Counted from the stretch's first letter, positions 44,543 through 55,493 are shown. The stretch is 64,000 nucleotides of DNA from Euptelea pleiosperma (GCA_035048495.1 CM068553.1:23623190-23687189), one strand, 5' to 3'. Notes: generated from the sequence alone by a model not told the origin. Numbers and translations are program-made.

Positions 44543-47348
44543 TGAAACTCGGGTTTTTTCGTGTCGTTGGTTACGAAAACCCTAATTTCAACCAAATTTA
44601 TAATTATCTGAGATTTTGATCCTGCAAAATATGAACTTTGTATAGGGATTCGTGTCGGATGTCGATCCGCACTCAGGATTAGTCGGATTAGCACATTAAG
44701 GAACACATGAAACGACAGAAAAATTGTAAGAATTAATAGATAAAAATAAACTTCATAATTCATTAATCAAAATGTCCTTACAATATTTGAATTAGCAACA
44801 GTCAAAACCAGACAAAAAAGCATTCTAGAGAGAGAAAAATAGAAGGAGAATAGGTAGAGAGAGAAGATGAGAGGAGAGGCAATTTAGAGAGAGAAAATGG
44901 AAGGTAGAGAGAGAAAGAGAATATGCTAAAGACTAGAGAGAAAATAAAGTAGAGAGAGAGAGGGGAACTAGGAGATAGAGAGAGAAAATGAAAAGAAGAG
45001 AGCTAGATGAAAGAATAAGAAGTTACCTCGACCTACCAAGTGGATGATGGTGAAGATGCACGCTCGATGCATGCCTGAAGAATGCCAACCGTGAGCAAGT
45101 GATATGCTGCCCCGTGCTTTGGGCCATGGAAAGCCAATGATGGATCGGCCAAGTGATGACCGTGTAGCTGGAGATCTAGAAGAGTGCACCGTTAGTGCTC
45201 TAGAGGAAGAGATTGGTGGTTCATGGCCTTGCTTGGTGGTGGCTCATAGTAGAGAGGTTGAGGCTTGACCAGCAGCAGCTTGGCGGTGCATGGTGTGTAC
45301 CACCAACCTGTAAAGGAGGTGAAGCTGGTGATGGCGGAGTAGATTTCAGGCAAGTTCTTGATAGGTGTAGCAGGCTGCAGTGAAGACTGAAGAGGGAAGG
45401 GACCTGGCAGCGTGGTGATGAGGGAAGCAGCTGCAATGGCGTTGCAGGAGGCAGGAGCAGGATTGCAGGTGGGCGTGCAAGTGAAAGGAGGAGCTCGCAG
45501 GGGTGGGTGCGCGCGGAGAGAGCAGTGGCGCACCAGTCCGGTGGAGGGCTGTGTGCAGCGATGGTGGTAGTCTTGTGGGCGGTGTGCAGCGGCACGGAAG
45601 GTTGCTGCCCGCGGCAGCAAGCTGTGCTACGCACAGGTGGAGCACGAGCAGGTGATGGAAGAAGAAGACAAGTGAGAGGACAGAAGAAGAAGAGTAAGAA
45701 GAAGAAGAAGAAGACAGGAGGAGGAGGAAGAAGAAGATGAGGAAGAAGAGAAGGGAAGAAGGAGAGGGGGGAGGAAACGATGGAGGTGCTGGTGTGCTAG
45801 CTGGTGACATGGATGCAAGTTGAAGAGTTTTTCACTGGTTTTAATGGAGGTGTTGCCCATAGGCAGTGCTACAACGAGGCGGAGGTGCTTGTAGGCGTGG
45901 TGGTCGTGATAGCAAGAAGGAAGGAAGGAAGGAAGGAAGGAAGAAGAAGAAGAAGAAGAAGAAGAAGAAGAAGAAGAAGAAGAAGAAGAAGAAGAAAAAG
46001 AAGAAAGAAAGAAGAAAGGGAAAAGAGGAAGAGGAGGGCGCACCACCTCCTTGCCGGCGATGGCACGCCGGAGAAGAAGGAGGAGGTGAGAGGAGATGAA
46101 GGAGAATGGAGGAAGAGGAGGGAAAAAGAAGAAGAAGAAGCAAAAGGGGGGGTCAAAGGGTTTTTTAACCCCTCTCCACAAGTAGAAACCGTGGGTTTCT
46201 AAGCTTAGAAACTCACGGTTTCTAAAAAAAAAAAAATTATTTTTTTATTTTTTTTGTTTTATTTTTTTATTTGTTTTGAGGAATCATAAGTGGGTTGTGG
46301 GCTCGGGCTCGAGGTTTATGGGCCGATTGGATATGAGGTTTGTGGGCCTCTTGCGAGGCTGTGGACCTTATGCGAGAGGGTTGTTTGGCCAAGGGGTTTG
46401 TGGGTTAGGGTACGTTTGGTCACCAAGAGAGAAAAATGCATTTTCCTTGGGAAAACACAACCATCGATAGCCACCTCTTCCGTGCAACCAAACACACCCT
46501 TGAGGTTTTCTTCCCTTTTGTGAGAGAGAAATCAAAGAGATGGGAGTCACGGGCTTAATATGGAAGGATGGTCGAGATGGTTGTCGACCGGGAGACATCA
46601 ATAAAGATCAGAGAGATCGGATGATCAGACGGTAGATCGAATGGCGATCGAACGGTGGAATTGAGGGATGAAAGAATCAGGATGATGATGATTGGCCTAG
46701 TGAGGGATTAAATGGGTGATAGGAGAGAGATCGTGTGGTGAGAATGACAATCGGATGGTCAATCAAATGATCGATTGGTTGAAGTGGAGAGGAGAGAAAG
46801 AGAATAATAGAAAATACAGATAAATGAGCTGTCAAAGGGTCTAGAACCCTGGTCTTCACTGTGTCCCTTCTCACGCTTCACCAGTAGAGCAGACCATCAT
46901 TTCTTGTTGATTCGTGCAGCTTTAAACACTTTGGTCCGTCTCTTGGTCATTGGCTCTCCCGCTCTCTTCGTTCTTTGGGCTGGCTCTTCGGTCCTCTTAT
47001 CCAGCGTGCATTTGGCCTATATCTTCTAGTCATAGCCTGTAGTCTCTTTAAACTTTGATAATGGGCTTTCATGATCGATGTGGGTCCGCAAGTCTTGAGA
47101 ATCATCCACTCAGGGTTTCCTGCGATAGAAGAAGCGCGTAATGAGACTTAATCAGAACGACTTTATATCTAGACTTCCAAAAATGTGTTTAATGCATGCA
47201 AATATACCATTTCGTCCAGACAAGTGTGTTCTACTCAACAAAAGATACTCTTATGTAGAAAAATAGATAAATAAAGCATTTTACGTAGGAGAATGCGATA
47301 ACGCTAAAAGGATAATTGCTTAAAATAAATACTTTTGAGCGAATATCA
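44543..47348 (-). mobile_element. Solo LTR f, family A, 2806 bp, TSD cgtat
   Basis: Begins TGAAACTCGGGTTTTTTC, ends GAGCGAATATCA, with perfect cgtat at 44538-44542 and 47349-47353. It lies inside G2 gag. Sense is minus. Contains a long (GAA)n run 45943-46000, the tRNA-like segment 46832-46896, and at the promoter position a different palindrome: 21-bp arms with a single mismatch, centred on AAGCTT (46183-46224), upstream of a TTAAAAAA box (46170-46161). Copy a has the related palindrome at 5141-5180, so a and f form a subgroup. Confidence 0.92.
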
Positions 47349-47563
47349 CGTATTTGGAGAGATTCAAAGATCTCTTACTTCTTTGCCCTCACCATGGATT
47401 CGAAAAGATGAGCTTAGTTCAAATCCTTTACGAAGGATTAGATTACCCCCACAAAGACTATGGTAGAGTCATTTTGCAATGGCAGTTGCACTTTGAAGAC
47501 TGCTGACCAAGCTTGGGCATACCTAGAAAAAGTTGCTGAAAACACCTTACAATGGGAACCCAG
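47349..47563 (+). pseudogene. G2 gag, second fragment
   Basis: Continues MYAY into YLERFKDL and LVQILYEGLDYP. A 1-base insertion in the C run near 47445-47450 shifts the frame; the next frame gives TMVESFCNGSCTLKTADQAW and AENTLQWEPS, where solo LTR i splits it again. Homologous to the G1 segment with SRTMVESMCQGKF. Confidence 0.85.
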
Positions 47564-50073
47564 TGATATTCGCTCAAAAGTGCTTATTTTAAGCAATTAT
47601 CCTTTTAGCGTTATTGCATTCTCCTACGTAAAATACTCTATTTACCTACTTTTCTACGTAAGAGTCTCTTCTGTTGCGTAGAACACACTTTTCTGGATGA
47701 AATGGTATATTTGCATGCATTAAACACATTTTCGGAAGTCTAAATATTAAGCCGTTCTGATAAAGTCTCATTACGCGCTTCTTCTGTCGCAGGAAACCCC
47801 GATGGGACGGTTCTCGAGACTTGTGGGCCCAAATCGATCATGAAAGCCCATTATCAAAGCTTAACAAGCCCACATGCTATGACTAGAAGATATGGGTCAA
47901 ATATGGGCTGAATAAGAGGACCAAAAAGCTGGCCCAAAGAACGAAGAGAGTAGGAGAGCCAATGACCAAGAGACGGACCAAAGCGTTTAAAGCCACATGA
48001 GTCAGCAAAGAATGATGGTTGACTCTACTGGAGAAGCGTGAGGATGGTCACAGTGAAGACCAGGGTTCCAGACCCTCCGCCAGTGCTTTTTTCCATTTTT
48101 TTTTTATACTTTTTCTCTCATCTCTTCTTATTCTCTCTCTCTCTTCATCTCTCGATCCTCGAATCTACTGACCTAACCCCAGAACTCCTACCCATCGGCT
48201 CTATCTCATCTCCCTTAGCTTTCTGACCGTTGGATCTTCCATCGGACCGTTGGATCTTCAATCGGACCGTTGGATCTCTCTAGATCCGTCGATCTACCAA
48301 TCAGAGTCCCAATCAAGTCACCATCCATCCGATCACCATCAGACTGTCTGTCACATCATCTTGTGAGACGATGGACATCATCAATCCATGTGGGCCAATA
48401 GCCGGGCCCATCTTCATCGACCCGCTGTCCGACCAATTAGTGGACCCCGCGAATTTCAAAATAATTTTAATTAAATGGGGGGTCCACTAATTGGGGAGAT
48501 TCCCCATAGAAAAGTAGGTTTTTACTTTAAAAAAAAAAAAAAAAAAAAATTATTTTTCTTATTTTTTTTATTTTCAAAAATCCCCTATTTCCATTAAAGG
48601 AAATAGGGAAGCTTTAAAAGGAGAAGGATAGGGGTTCGTTCGAACCCTAATCCCCCCCCCTTTCTCTTCCATTCTCTTCCCCTATCAATCCCGCACGGAT
48701 TCCCTCTTCTTTAGCCCCATTCTCCTCTTCTCCTTCATCTTCTCTTTCATCTTCTTCACCACTTTTCCACCGGAGTTGCAGCCTGCAACTCCGGCCAGCA
48801 TCTGAACTGCCTCCGCCTGCTGCAGACCTCTGCACGTCGTCTTCTTCAAGCCACCATCTCACCTCTCTTCCTTCTCTTCACCAACTCCTTTCTCTCCAAA
48901 GAAAAAAAAAAGAAAAAAAAATATATATTTTTTAGATCACCGGAGTTGCAGGTTGCAACTCCGGCAACCTCCATTAACGCCTGCACATCTCCTGTGCTCT
49001 TCATCCACGCGCCAGCAGGCGGTCTTCCATTGCTGCCACCAACCTTTCCGCTCCCACCTTGCTGTGCAAAAACAGCAAAAAATCCCATCACCGGAGTTGC
49101 AGACCTGCAACTCCGGTCGGCCTCTCCTTCACCTTCGTTGAAGCCTCCTTATTCCACCTCCATAGCCGCCCCTCACCAGCCGAATTCACACCCCTCTCCT
49201 CCAAGATTCGGACCGTTTGCAAGAAAGAAAAGAAAAAAAGCAAGAGAGGAGAGAAGACAGCCATCTCTTCTTCTCAACGTTGCCGTCTCCATCCTCCACC
49301 TGGTTTGAGTGCTTGCAAACTCCGGCAGCCTGCACCTTGGGACGAATTAGCTTCTCCTCCATAGCGCCAACCACCACACAGTAAACATGTGGCAAAATCA
49401 CTTCATGGGCTCCTCTACTTCGGCCATTCACCATTAGGAGATCTCCATTGCTATCCTTCTCCACTTCGTCCTTGGTAAGCTCTCTTCTTTAGTTTCAATT
49501 TATCCCTCCAGGTCTCTCTTACTTTCTCTCTTTCTAGCCCTTTCTCTCTTTAGGTTCTCCACTTTCTCTCTCTACACCAATAGTTTCTCTCTCTAGAGAT
49601 TTTTCTATTTTACTCTCTCTCTCTCTCTAACTCTCCATTTTTCTCTCTCATCTCCACCCTTCTTTTATCTCAATTTTTATTGCTTATTAGTTTTTTTTTT
49701 TTTTGTTTGAATTTAGTTTGATTTTTGTAAGAAATGATTAATAATTAATAAAGTTGTTATTTAAATGCAAGTTCTTGTCTTATATTATTTCTTTTGTTAT
49801 TCTTCTAGTAATTCATGTTAGCTTCTCTCTCCAAAATATGTGTTTTAAAATCACCCTTTTCTTTACCACCCTTCTCACCTCACCATGATTTTTTGGCAAT
49901 TTTTCGTCATTCTATGCTCCTTATTTCACTGACCCTAACTCCGAGTGCGGATTCGACATCCGACACAAATCCCTATACAAATCTATCAATTTTGCAGGAT
50001 AATCGATAAAAATTACAAAATGTGTTGATTCTAGGGTTTCCGTATCCAACGACGCGGAAAAACCCTACTTTCA
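47564..50073 (+). mobile_element. Solo LTR i, family A, 2510 bp, TSD cccag
   Basis: TGATATTCGCTC to CCCTACTTTCA, perfect cccag at 47559-47563 and 50074-50078. Sense is plus. Carries tRNA-like 48016-48081, hairpin CCCTATTTCC/GGAAATAGGG 48583-48608 then CTTTAAAAG, and three perfect palindromes: 48770-48794 (12-bp arms), 48940-48964 (11-bp) and 49090-49117 (13-bp). Donor CTTG|GTAAGC (GT at 49475) and acceptor TTTTGCAG (ends 49997) bracket a pyrimidine-rich 523-bp interval. It is opposite in orientation to copy f, 215 bp away. Confidence 0.93.
49475..49997 (+). other. Candidate intron within LTR i
   Basis: Bounded by CTTG|GTAAGC and TTTTGCAG|G and rich in CTCTCT tracts. The same donor word CTTGGTAAG occurs in copies d and the 5' LTR piece at 22.86 kb, and TTTT(A/G)CAG|G is present in b, d, f, h, i, X1 and X2. 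No transcript evidence, so only a splice-signal prediction. Confidence 0.4.
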
Positions 50074-50783
50074 CCCAGTAAGGACGAACCCAAGAAACCT
50101 TCCACAATCAACAAAAGTGGTGTCCACAGGGTGGACACAAAATTCGAGGTCGACGCCAAATTGGCTACAATCTTGAGAAGGCTAGAAGCTTTAGAGATGC
50201 ATCATTCAGTTCAAAAACATATCCCAGAGACTATAGAGACTGTGAGAAAAGTTGTGCCCAATCAGGTCATGAGCTGTGGGAATGAGCCAAACACTCTACC
50301 ATGCTCCATCTTTGGTGATCCCACACACACTAGACCTAGATGTACAATGTTTTGGGGACAGGACACTAATGTAGAGGAAGTCAATGCCCTCTATCAGAAT
50401 CCTCGATTTGAGAATAGGCAAAAGTATGCCCCCTATTCAAACACTTACAACTTGGGTTGGAGAGACAACCCAAACTTTTCATGGACCAAGGAGGTCCTTC
50501 TGGGACCATTCCTCCACCGGGCTTTCAAAAGCTGCCTCTGGTTCAAAACTTCAATTCGACACTGTAGCGGATGAATAGTTTAAAGGAAACAATGAAGCTT
50601 CTTGCTCAAACCACTCTCCAGAGTATGAATGCCAATGCGTAATCTATTGCAAAGCTGGAATACCAAGTCAGTCAACTGGCTAACACTATAAGTGCGAGGG
50701 ACAAGGGAACCTTCCCTAGTCAACATAAGACAAACCATAGGAACCAAGTACCTAGAGATTTAAAAGAAAAAGGCATCGAGCAA
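50074..50783 (+). pseudogene. G2 gag, third fragment with mutated zinc knuckle
   Basis: Continues KDEPKKPSTINKSGVHRVDT and ATILRRLEALEM. The knuckle reads C-SI-F-GDPT-H-TRPR-C: spacing is exactly CCHC but the second Cys is Phe. It then reads NPNFSWTK, after which a frameshift and stops occur before the protease frame. Confidence 0.85.
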
Positions 50784-51737
50784 GTGAATGCAATCACAAT
50801 GCTCAGATCTGGACGCCAGATTGATAACAAGGTTGAGATGCCTAAAGAACAAGAAGATGCCCGAAAAGATCATCTAGAACAAAATGAATCAGATATAGTT
50901 CCCATTGAAAATGGAAACAGTGAGGACCCACTAGAGAAAAAGAAAAGAACTGAACCGCCAATGGATCCCCCTATTAGAACCTTTTCCCCCACAACCCCCT
51001 TTCCTCAAAGGTTAGGCCATGCTAAGAAATCGGTCCAAATGGATAAGATGTTGGAAGTTTTTAAAAAAGTCCGAATTAACATTCCATTACTGGATGCTAT
51101 CCAACAAGTCCCATCTTATGCCAGATTTCTAAAGGACCTCTGCACATTCAAGAGGACTACTAATGTCCCTAAGACTGCCTTTTTGACACAACAAGCCAGC
51201 TCCATCATCTCTGGTACAACTCCTGTCAAGTTTAAGGACCCTAGTTGTCCCATGATTTCATGTGAGATAGGAGACCATCATGTAGAAAAAGCTTTGTTGG
51301 ACTTAGGAGCCAGTGTGAACCTATTACCTTACTCTATGTATGAGCAATTAGGTTTGGGAGAGTTGAAACCCACCCATGTTACCCTTTTATTAGCAGACGA
51401 GTCAATAAGACACCCAAGAGGAGTGGTGGAGGATGTTCTGGTCAAGGTAGGTGAGTTTGTCTTTCCTGTGGATTTTGTAGTACCGGACATGAAACCTACA
51501 TCTGGTACCACAAGTCGTATCTCGGTGATCTTAGGGCATCCATTTTTGGCAACTTCCAATGCCCTGATCAACTGTAGAAATGGTGTGATGAAAATCTCTT
51601 TTGGTACCATGACGGTTCAAGTCAACATTTTTAATGTTAGTAGACAATGCCTTGATGATAAAGATGATTTGTGTGAGGTAAACTACATTGATGAATTAAT
51701 TGAAAATGCCACTGGCCAACTAAGTTATGCCCTTTAG
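50784..51737 (+). pseudogene. G2 gag-PR linker and aspartic protease
   Basis: Open for 317 codons: charged linker, then VRINIPLLDAIQQVPSYARF, the active-site LLDLGASVNLLP (near residue 172), HPRGVVEDVLVKVGEFVFPV and VILGHPFLATS. Collinear with G1 residues about 680-850. This is the best preserved G2 segment, but the flanking frames are broken. A TAG at 51735 ends it. Confidence 0.9.
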
Positions 51738-53330
51738 AAGCATGCCTGGCCCACTTTGGGTGTGAATTTAACATTGACGCTTGTGTCGATGAAGTCGATG
51801 CCCTGTTAGATGCCACCCTTGTTATGGAAATAAGCAAGTGACAGCCTAAATCGAAAATTCTCATACCTTCACCTTCACCACCCATACCTTCAATTATTGA
51901 ACCCCCCAAATTGGACCTAAAACCATTACCGGACATGCTCAAGTATGCGTTTTTGGGTCCATTGGAGACTTTTCCTGTATCATAGCATCTGACTTGGATA
52001 AAGAACAAGAAGGAAAACTCTTAGATGTCCTTGGGAATCATAAGGAAGCTGTAGGCTGGTCTATTGCAGACATTAAGGGTATAAGTCCTTCTGTGGTGCA
52101 ACATAGGATCCACTTGGAAGATAATGCTAAAATCTCGCGTGAACCACAGAGAAGGCTAAACCCTGCAATGAAGGAAGCTGTACGATCCGAGATTCTGAAG
52201 TTGTTAGATAATGGAATAATTTATCCAATCTCGGATAGTTCTTGGGTTAGTCCTGTCCAAGTAGTGGCCAAAAAGTCAGGTATCACAGTAGTCATGAATG
52301 AGAAAAATGAGATGATTCCTACCCGTATGCAGACCGGGTGGCACATGTGTATGGACTACCGGAAAGTAAGCTCTGTCACTAGGAAAGATCACTTTCCTCT
52401 CCCATTCATGGACCAAATGTTGAAGCGGTTAGCCGGTCATGAATATTACTGCTTTCTGGATGGTTATTCTGACTATAACCAAATTTCAATAGCACCGGAG
52501 GATTAGGAAAAGACCACATTTACTTACCCCTTTGGAATGTTTTCCTACCGTCGTATGCCCTTTGGGTTATGCAATGCACCCGCTACATTTCAGCGGTGCA
52601 TGCTCAGTATTTTTTCCGATATGGTAGAACATTTTCTGGAGGTATTTATGGATGATTTCTCCATATATGGGTCAAACTTTGATCAATGTCTACACCACCT
52701 CCAACTTGTGTTGATCTAGTGTAGGGAGAAAAACCTTGTGCTGAATTGGGAAAATTGCCATTTTATGGTAAAAAATGGAATTGTCTTGGGACACATAATC
52801 TCAAAGAACGGTATTGAGGTGGACGAGGCCAAAATTAATCTTATCTCCAAACTCCCGCACCCGCGGACAGTTAGAGATATTTGATCATTTCTGGGCCACG
52901 CCGATTTTTATAGGTGTTTTATTCACTATTTCAGCAAAATCTCTAGACCATTGTGCAATTTACTCGCCAAAGACGTCACTTTTGATTTTGATGAATCATG
53001 CCTTAAAGCATTTGAACAGTTAAAAACTGAGCTCACGTCTGCCCCAATAATCCAACCGCCCATCTGGACGGAACCTTTTGAGTTAATTTGTGATGCATCA
53101 GATTACGCTCTAGGAGCTGTTTTGGGGCAAAAAATTGATGAACTTCCCCATGTAATCTATTATGCAAGTAGGATTCCCAACGACGCTCAGCTTAACTACA
53201 CCACCACTGAGAAGGAATTGTTAGCTATCGTTTTTGCCTTGGAGAAGTTTCGATCATACATTATAGGATCCAAAGTTATCATCTACACTGATCATGCTGC
53301 CTTGAGACATCTTTCTTCTGTCTAAGAAAG
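51738..53330 (+). pseudogene. G2 reverse transcriptase-RNase H
   Basis: RT start WSIADIKGISPSVVQHRIHL, then GWHMCMDYRKVSSVTRKDHF and LPFMDQMLKRLAGHEYYCFL, FSYRRMPFGLCNAPATFQRC, and the catalytic FMDDFSIYG at about 52648-52674. RNase H begins PFELICDASDYALGAVLGQ (first Asp) with TTTEKELLAIVFALEKFRSY and YTDHAALRHL. Stops at 52504 (TAG), 52717 (TAG) and near 52881 (TGA where Trp is expected) and a frameshift near 53320 kill the frame. Confidence 0.93.
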
Positions 53331-54523
53331 ATGCTAAGGCCAGGCTTTATAGATGGATACTTTTGCTAAAGAGTTCAATTAAAAATTTGGGACAAGAAAG
53401 GTTCTGAGAATGTTGTAGCAGATCACCTCTTAAGGCTAAATTTAGAATCCACTAAAGAAGAGTTACCAATAAATGAGAGATTCCCTGATGAGCAATTATT
53501 ATCTGTCTCCCAGCTTCCTTGGTTCGTTGATACCTTGTTACTAACCAAATGCCTGAGCATTGGTCTAAGGAAGATAAAAGAAAGTTTTCAACCAAGGTCA
53601 AGCACTTCTTTTGGGACAACCCGTACTTGTTCAAGTATTGTCCTGATCAAATCATTCGAAGGTGTATTCCTGATCATGAGTACAATGAGGTAATTTCTTT
53701 CTACCATGACCATGCTTGTGGGGGCCACTTTAGTACTAAGAAGACCGCTGCAAAGATTTTGCAGTGTGGTTTCTATTGGCCCACTTTCTTCAAAGATTGC
53801 CATTTATTCTGTGTGAGTTGTGAGCGGTGTCAAAAGTTAGGGAAAATCACCCGTCGCAATATGATGCTTCTTAACCCCATCATAATAGTTGAACTTTTTG
53901 ATGTCTAGGGTATAGATTTTATGGGTCCATTTCCAAATTCTTTTGGAAATCTCTACATCTTGCTCGTAGTAGATTATATTTCTAAATGGTTGGGGGACAT
54001 ACCATGTAAGACGAATGATCGTCATGTGGTGATCAAATTCATAAGAGAATACATCTTTTCTCGCTTTGGTAACCCTAGAGCCATTATTTGTGATGGGGGA
54101 AGCCACTTTTGTAATAGCTCATTCCGTAGCCTGATGCATAAGTATTCTGTTACTCATAAGGTTGCTACACCCTATCATCCACAAACTAGTGGACAAGTCG
54201 AAGTCTCAAATCGGCAAATTAAGTAGATTCTGGAGAAAATGGTTAATCCTAATCGCAAAAACTGGTCTTTACGATTATTAAATACACTGTGGGCATACCG
54301 TACTGCTTATAAAATACCTATAGGGATGTCCCCCAACAGACTTGTCTACAGTAAGGCATGTCATTTGCCAGTGGAATATGAACATAAAGCCTATTGAGCA
54401 ATCAAAACTTTCATTTTGATCTGCCCATGGCTGGAAATCTTCATAAGTTACAACTCAATGAGCTAGATGAGATAAAAAATGTCGCATATCACAGTGCGAA
54501 AATCTACAAGGATAGAATGAAGG
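53331..54523 (+). pseudogene. G2 integrase, first part
   Basis: Zinc-binding segment YHDHACGGHFSTKKTAAKIL … CVSCERCQ (HHCC), then the DDE core: GIDFMGPFP (Asp), [11 protein letters not shown] (Asp) and [12 protein letters not shown] (Glu), followed by [18 protein letters not shown] and LNELDEIKNVAYHSAKIYKD. Stops at 53906 (TAG for Trp), after RQIK (TAG for Gln) and after HKAY (TGA for Trp). It ends at the insertion of the 3.63-kb LTR. Confidence 0.92.
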
Positions 54524-55493
54524 TGTCACGCCCCGAATCCGGATACCCAAATACGACCCGAAAATCCGTGGATCGACCCGTACCCGAACCCAGAGGTGAT
54601 CCATGAATGTCCCCTAGTGGTCCAATTAGGTCAATTAGACTACTAAGGTTCATTCGAAAACCCACTAAGAAAAAAAAGAAGAGTAGATGTAGGAAACAAA
54701 TAATTTAAATAATTTATAATTCAAATAATTCAATCAATCAACTAAATGTGAAGAGATGGAAGTGAGAACATACTCTCAATCAAAGGCTTACATGCCCGTG
54801 AAAATAAATAAATAATGTTATAAAATAATCAAATACAACTTTCTAAAGTGTGGGATCGACTCCCAAATCCTCGCCGATCTCCTCGAATGCACCGGAGTCC
54901 TTCGTCTCAAAATCATCTCACGTACCCGGCTCCTCAAAATCTGAAAATGGTATCGGTGTAGCACCATGAGCCGAGGCCCAGTAATACAACAGTGTGCACG
55001 GGATGATATCATACTATACAAGTTTTTTAATCAAGGTATGCATCTCAATCGTATAATAAAGATGGCATGAATATGAGGATGAATGCAGATGAGTAAGTAC
55101 GGGATGCAAATGCAACTAGTACCCATAACCACATAGGGTCTCCATCTCCTTCCCGCACTGGGAGCGGTCTCATTGACCCATCTGCAGGATATAATAACGT
55201 CTGGGGCCTTTCACCCTAGGGTACCGAACCCTGATTAATTGATAAAACCAATATAAACGTATATAATATACTTCAACCCCGTTCCCTTATGCACCCCTTA
55301 TATGAAATGACGTGATGATCATGGTATGATAACAAGATGTACTAGGGTTACATGATATAAGCACACATGTATTTAACATTTAAATAAAAATATAAAATGA
55401 ACCAATGATCATTAAGAGTAATAATATGGGAACGAATTAAGGTTAACCATGAATAACATGTAACAATCATCGAAGGTCACGATCAACACGGAT

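Noticed and set aside
45627..46202. Overlapping Lys/Arg/Glu-rich and Ser/Phe-rich frames on both strands
   Set aside because: Low-complexity (GAA)n in solo LTR f opens several frames at once; no domain is visible.
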